DNA of 6,388 nt from JAKBCQ01 sp021807585 (GTDB lineage: Bacteria > Planctomycetota > Planctomycetia > Isosphaerales > Isosphaeraceae): NCBI GenBank assembly GCA_027325115.1, contig DAHWFG010000017.1, forward strand, positions 1 to 6,388. Direction: 5' to 3'. The notes beneath the pieces are model-generated. The model was not told the DNA's origin and did no database searches. It was given only the letters and a program-made list of their open reading frames with translations. The position numbers and the translations under genes were made by a program. Position 1 is the stretch's first letter, and each line of letters opens with the position of its first letter. Below are positions 5,342 to 6,388 of the stretch, piece by piece.

Positions 5342-6388
5342 TCAGATCAGTTTATCGATCGGACGCGCGGTGAGGGGGAGGATCGACACGGGTCGATCGG
5401 TTTTATCGACGATGAAGCTCGCGGGATCGATGCCGAGGTTGTGGTAGATCGTCGCGAGGATATCGAGGTAATGGATCGGATTCGTGGCGGCGTAGGCGCC
5501 GAGTTTATCGGTCGAGCCGATCACCTGGCCGGTTTTCATTCCGCCGCACGCGAGGAGCGCCGAGTTGACAGGCGCCCAGTGATCTCGTCCCGCGTCTTTG
5601 TTGATTTTGGGAGTGCGGCCGAATTCGCCCCAGACGACGACGGTGACGTCGCGGTCGAGCCCGCGTTGGTGAATATCTTCAATCAACGCCGAAATTCCTT
5701 GATCAAAGAGCGGGAGATGCTCGCGCAACCAACTGAAGTTTTGTCCGTGCGTGTCCCAAAAGCCGTACGCCACCGTGACGCACCGCGCCCCCGCCTCGAC
5801 TAGCCTGCGAGCCGTCAGGAGCTGATCGTTCCACGTCGGCGCGCCGTCCCCCCAATGTCGCGAACTCCCGCGACCGTAGCGATCGCGCAGCCGTGGGTCC
5901 TCGCGGTCGAGATCGAGCGCCTTCGCCACTTTGTCCGATGTTAAAACCGTAAAAGCGCGATCATAAAATTGATCAAGCCCTTGAATCGACGTCGAATCGA
6001 CATCGCGGCGGAAGCGGTCGAATTCGGCGAGAAGCGAACGCCTGCCGCGGAAGCGATCGTCGCTGACTGCGGTTTGCTTGAGGAGCGCCAGATCCTCGCC
6101 GCTCATCTTCGAAGCCGCGTACGATTGTCCCAAGGCGCCCGGACCGGGCGTATTGTACGGTTTGTGCACCATCGTCGGCGAAAGATCGATGTACGGCGGC
6201 ACGACGGGGTCGGCATGACCTTGCACGCGGGCGATCACCGAGCCGAAATTCGGCTTCCCCTCGCGCTCGGCGACCGACATCGGGAAACCGGTCAGATTCT
6301 GGAAGCTGCTGTGTTCGTCACGCAGGCCGACGATCGATCGAATGATCGAATATTTATCGGTGATCGACGCCAGCCTGGGAAGAAGTTC
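5342..6388 (-). CDS. DUF1501 family protein, N-terminus cut by window edge
   Basis: The visible 348 residues are the middle and C-terminal part of a DUF1501 protein, a family related to the alkaline phosphatase/sulfatase superfamily and very abundant in planctomycetes, usually exported by a Tat signal and of unproven activity. The frame is open to base 6388, reading ELLPRLASITDKYSIIRSIV at the edge, so about 80-110 N-terminal residues, including any signal, lie outside. Family blocks, numbered from the edge: PPYIDLSP (near 64-71), WGDGAPTWNDQLLTARRLVE (179-198), GARCVTVAYGFWDTHG (200-215), VVVWGEFGRTPKIN (250-263), GRDHWAPVNSALLACGG (267-283), GQVIGSTDKLGAYA and NPIHYLDILATIYHNLGID. The Asp-Thr-His, Glu-Phe-Gly-Arg and Asp-His-Trp motifs, with likely metal-ligand positions, are intact. 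Members often sit beside DUF1549/DUF1553 cytochrome-like proteins; such a partner could lie beyond the right edge. Confidence 0.95.
   Translation of the reverse strand, partial: ELLPRLASITDKYSIIRSIVGLRDEHSSFQNLTGFPMSVAEREGKPNFGSVIARVQGHADPVVPPYIDLSPTMVHKPYNTPGPGALGQSYAASKMSGEDLALLKQTAVSDDRFRGRRSLLAEFDRFRRDVDSTSIQGLDQFYDRAFTVLTSDKVAKALDLDREDPRLRDRYGRGSSRHWGDGAPTWNDQLLTARRLVEAGARCVTVAYGFWDTHGQNFSWLREHLPLFDQGISALIEDIHQRGLDRDVTVVVWGEFGRTPKINKDAGRDHWAPVNSALLACGGMKTGQVIGSTDKLGAYAATNPIHYLDILATIYHNLGIDPASFIVDKTDRPVSILPLTARPIDKLI

Noticed and set aside
5291..5803. 170-residue plus-strand frame opposite the DUF1501 gene
   Set aside because: It is antisense to conserved DUF1501 motifs and also crosses the hairpin spacer; it is a shadow of GC-rich coding DNA.
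1..6388. CRISPR array, insertion sequence, tRNA, prophage or defence cluster
   Set aside because: I saw no spaced direct repeats, transposase motifs with terminal inverted repeats, cloverleaf sequences or known defence-protein motifs on either strand.

Overview
The window (about 58% G+C by eye, with many GATC- and TCGA-rich words) looks like a chromosomal piece of a planctomycete (Planctomycetota). The basis is the combination of an exported DUF1080 protein, a DUF1501 protein and a large two-haem cytochrome c with a RoxA-like C-terminal half, families that are strongly expanded and often clustered in that phylum. This is inferred from gene content; no rRNA or tRNA is present to confirm it.

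Left part (1-1863, all minus strand). The N-terminal two thirds of tryptophan synthase beta (trpB) run off the left edge. Upstream of it (to the right) lie two small genes of unknown function, about 109 and 147 residues, charged and soluble, with no family I recognise. trpB has its own plausible promoter and a GTG start with a good ribosome binding site, so it need not depend on the two unknown genes.

Middle (1864-2309) is a divergent spacer between the unknown genes and a rightward block. It holds a weak promoter candidate, a pair of GC-rich palindromes, and an open frame that might extend the 147-residue protein at its N terminus.

Right part. Rightward come a secreted DUF1080 (3-keto-disaccharide hydrolase-like) protein, a 240-bp spacer with a clear intrinsic terminator, a second strong hairpin and a promoter candidate, then an exported di-haem cytochrome c followed after 40 bp by peptide methionine sulfoxide reductase (msrA), probably as a two-gene operon. 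A spacer with two hairpins separates msrA from a convergent DUF1501 protein that runs off the right edge without its N terminus.

Functionally the parts do not make one obvious pathway. trpB is housekeeping. DUF1080 and DUF1501 belong to the polysaccharide/sulfatase-linked exported repertoire of planctomycetes. The cytochrome/MsrA pair suggests envelope redox chemistry next to repair of oxidised methionine. I see no CRISPR array, insertion sequence, tRNA, prophage or recognisable defence system. The least explained items are the two small unknown proteins and the hairpin-rich spacers.
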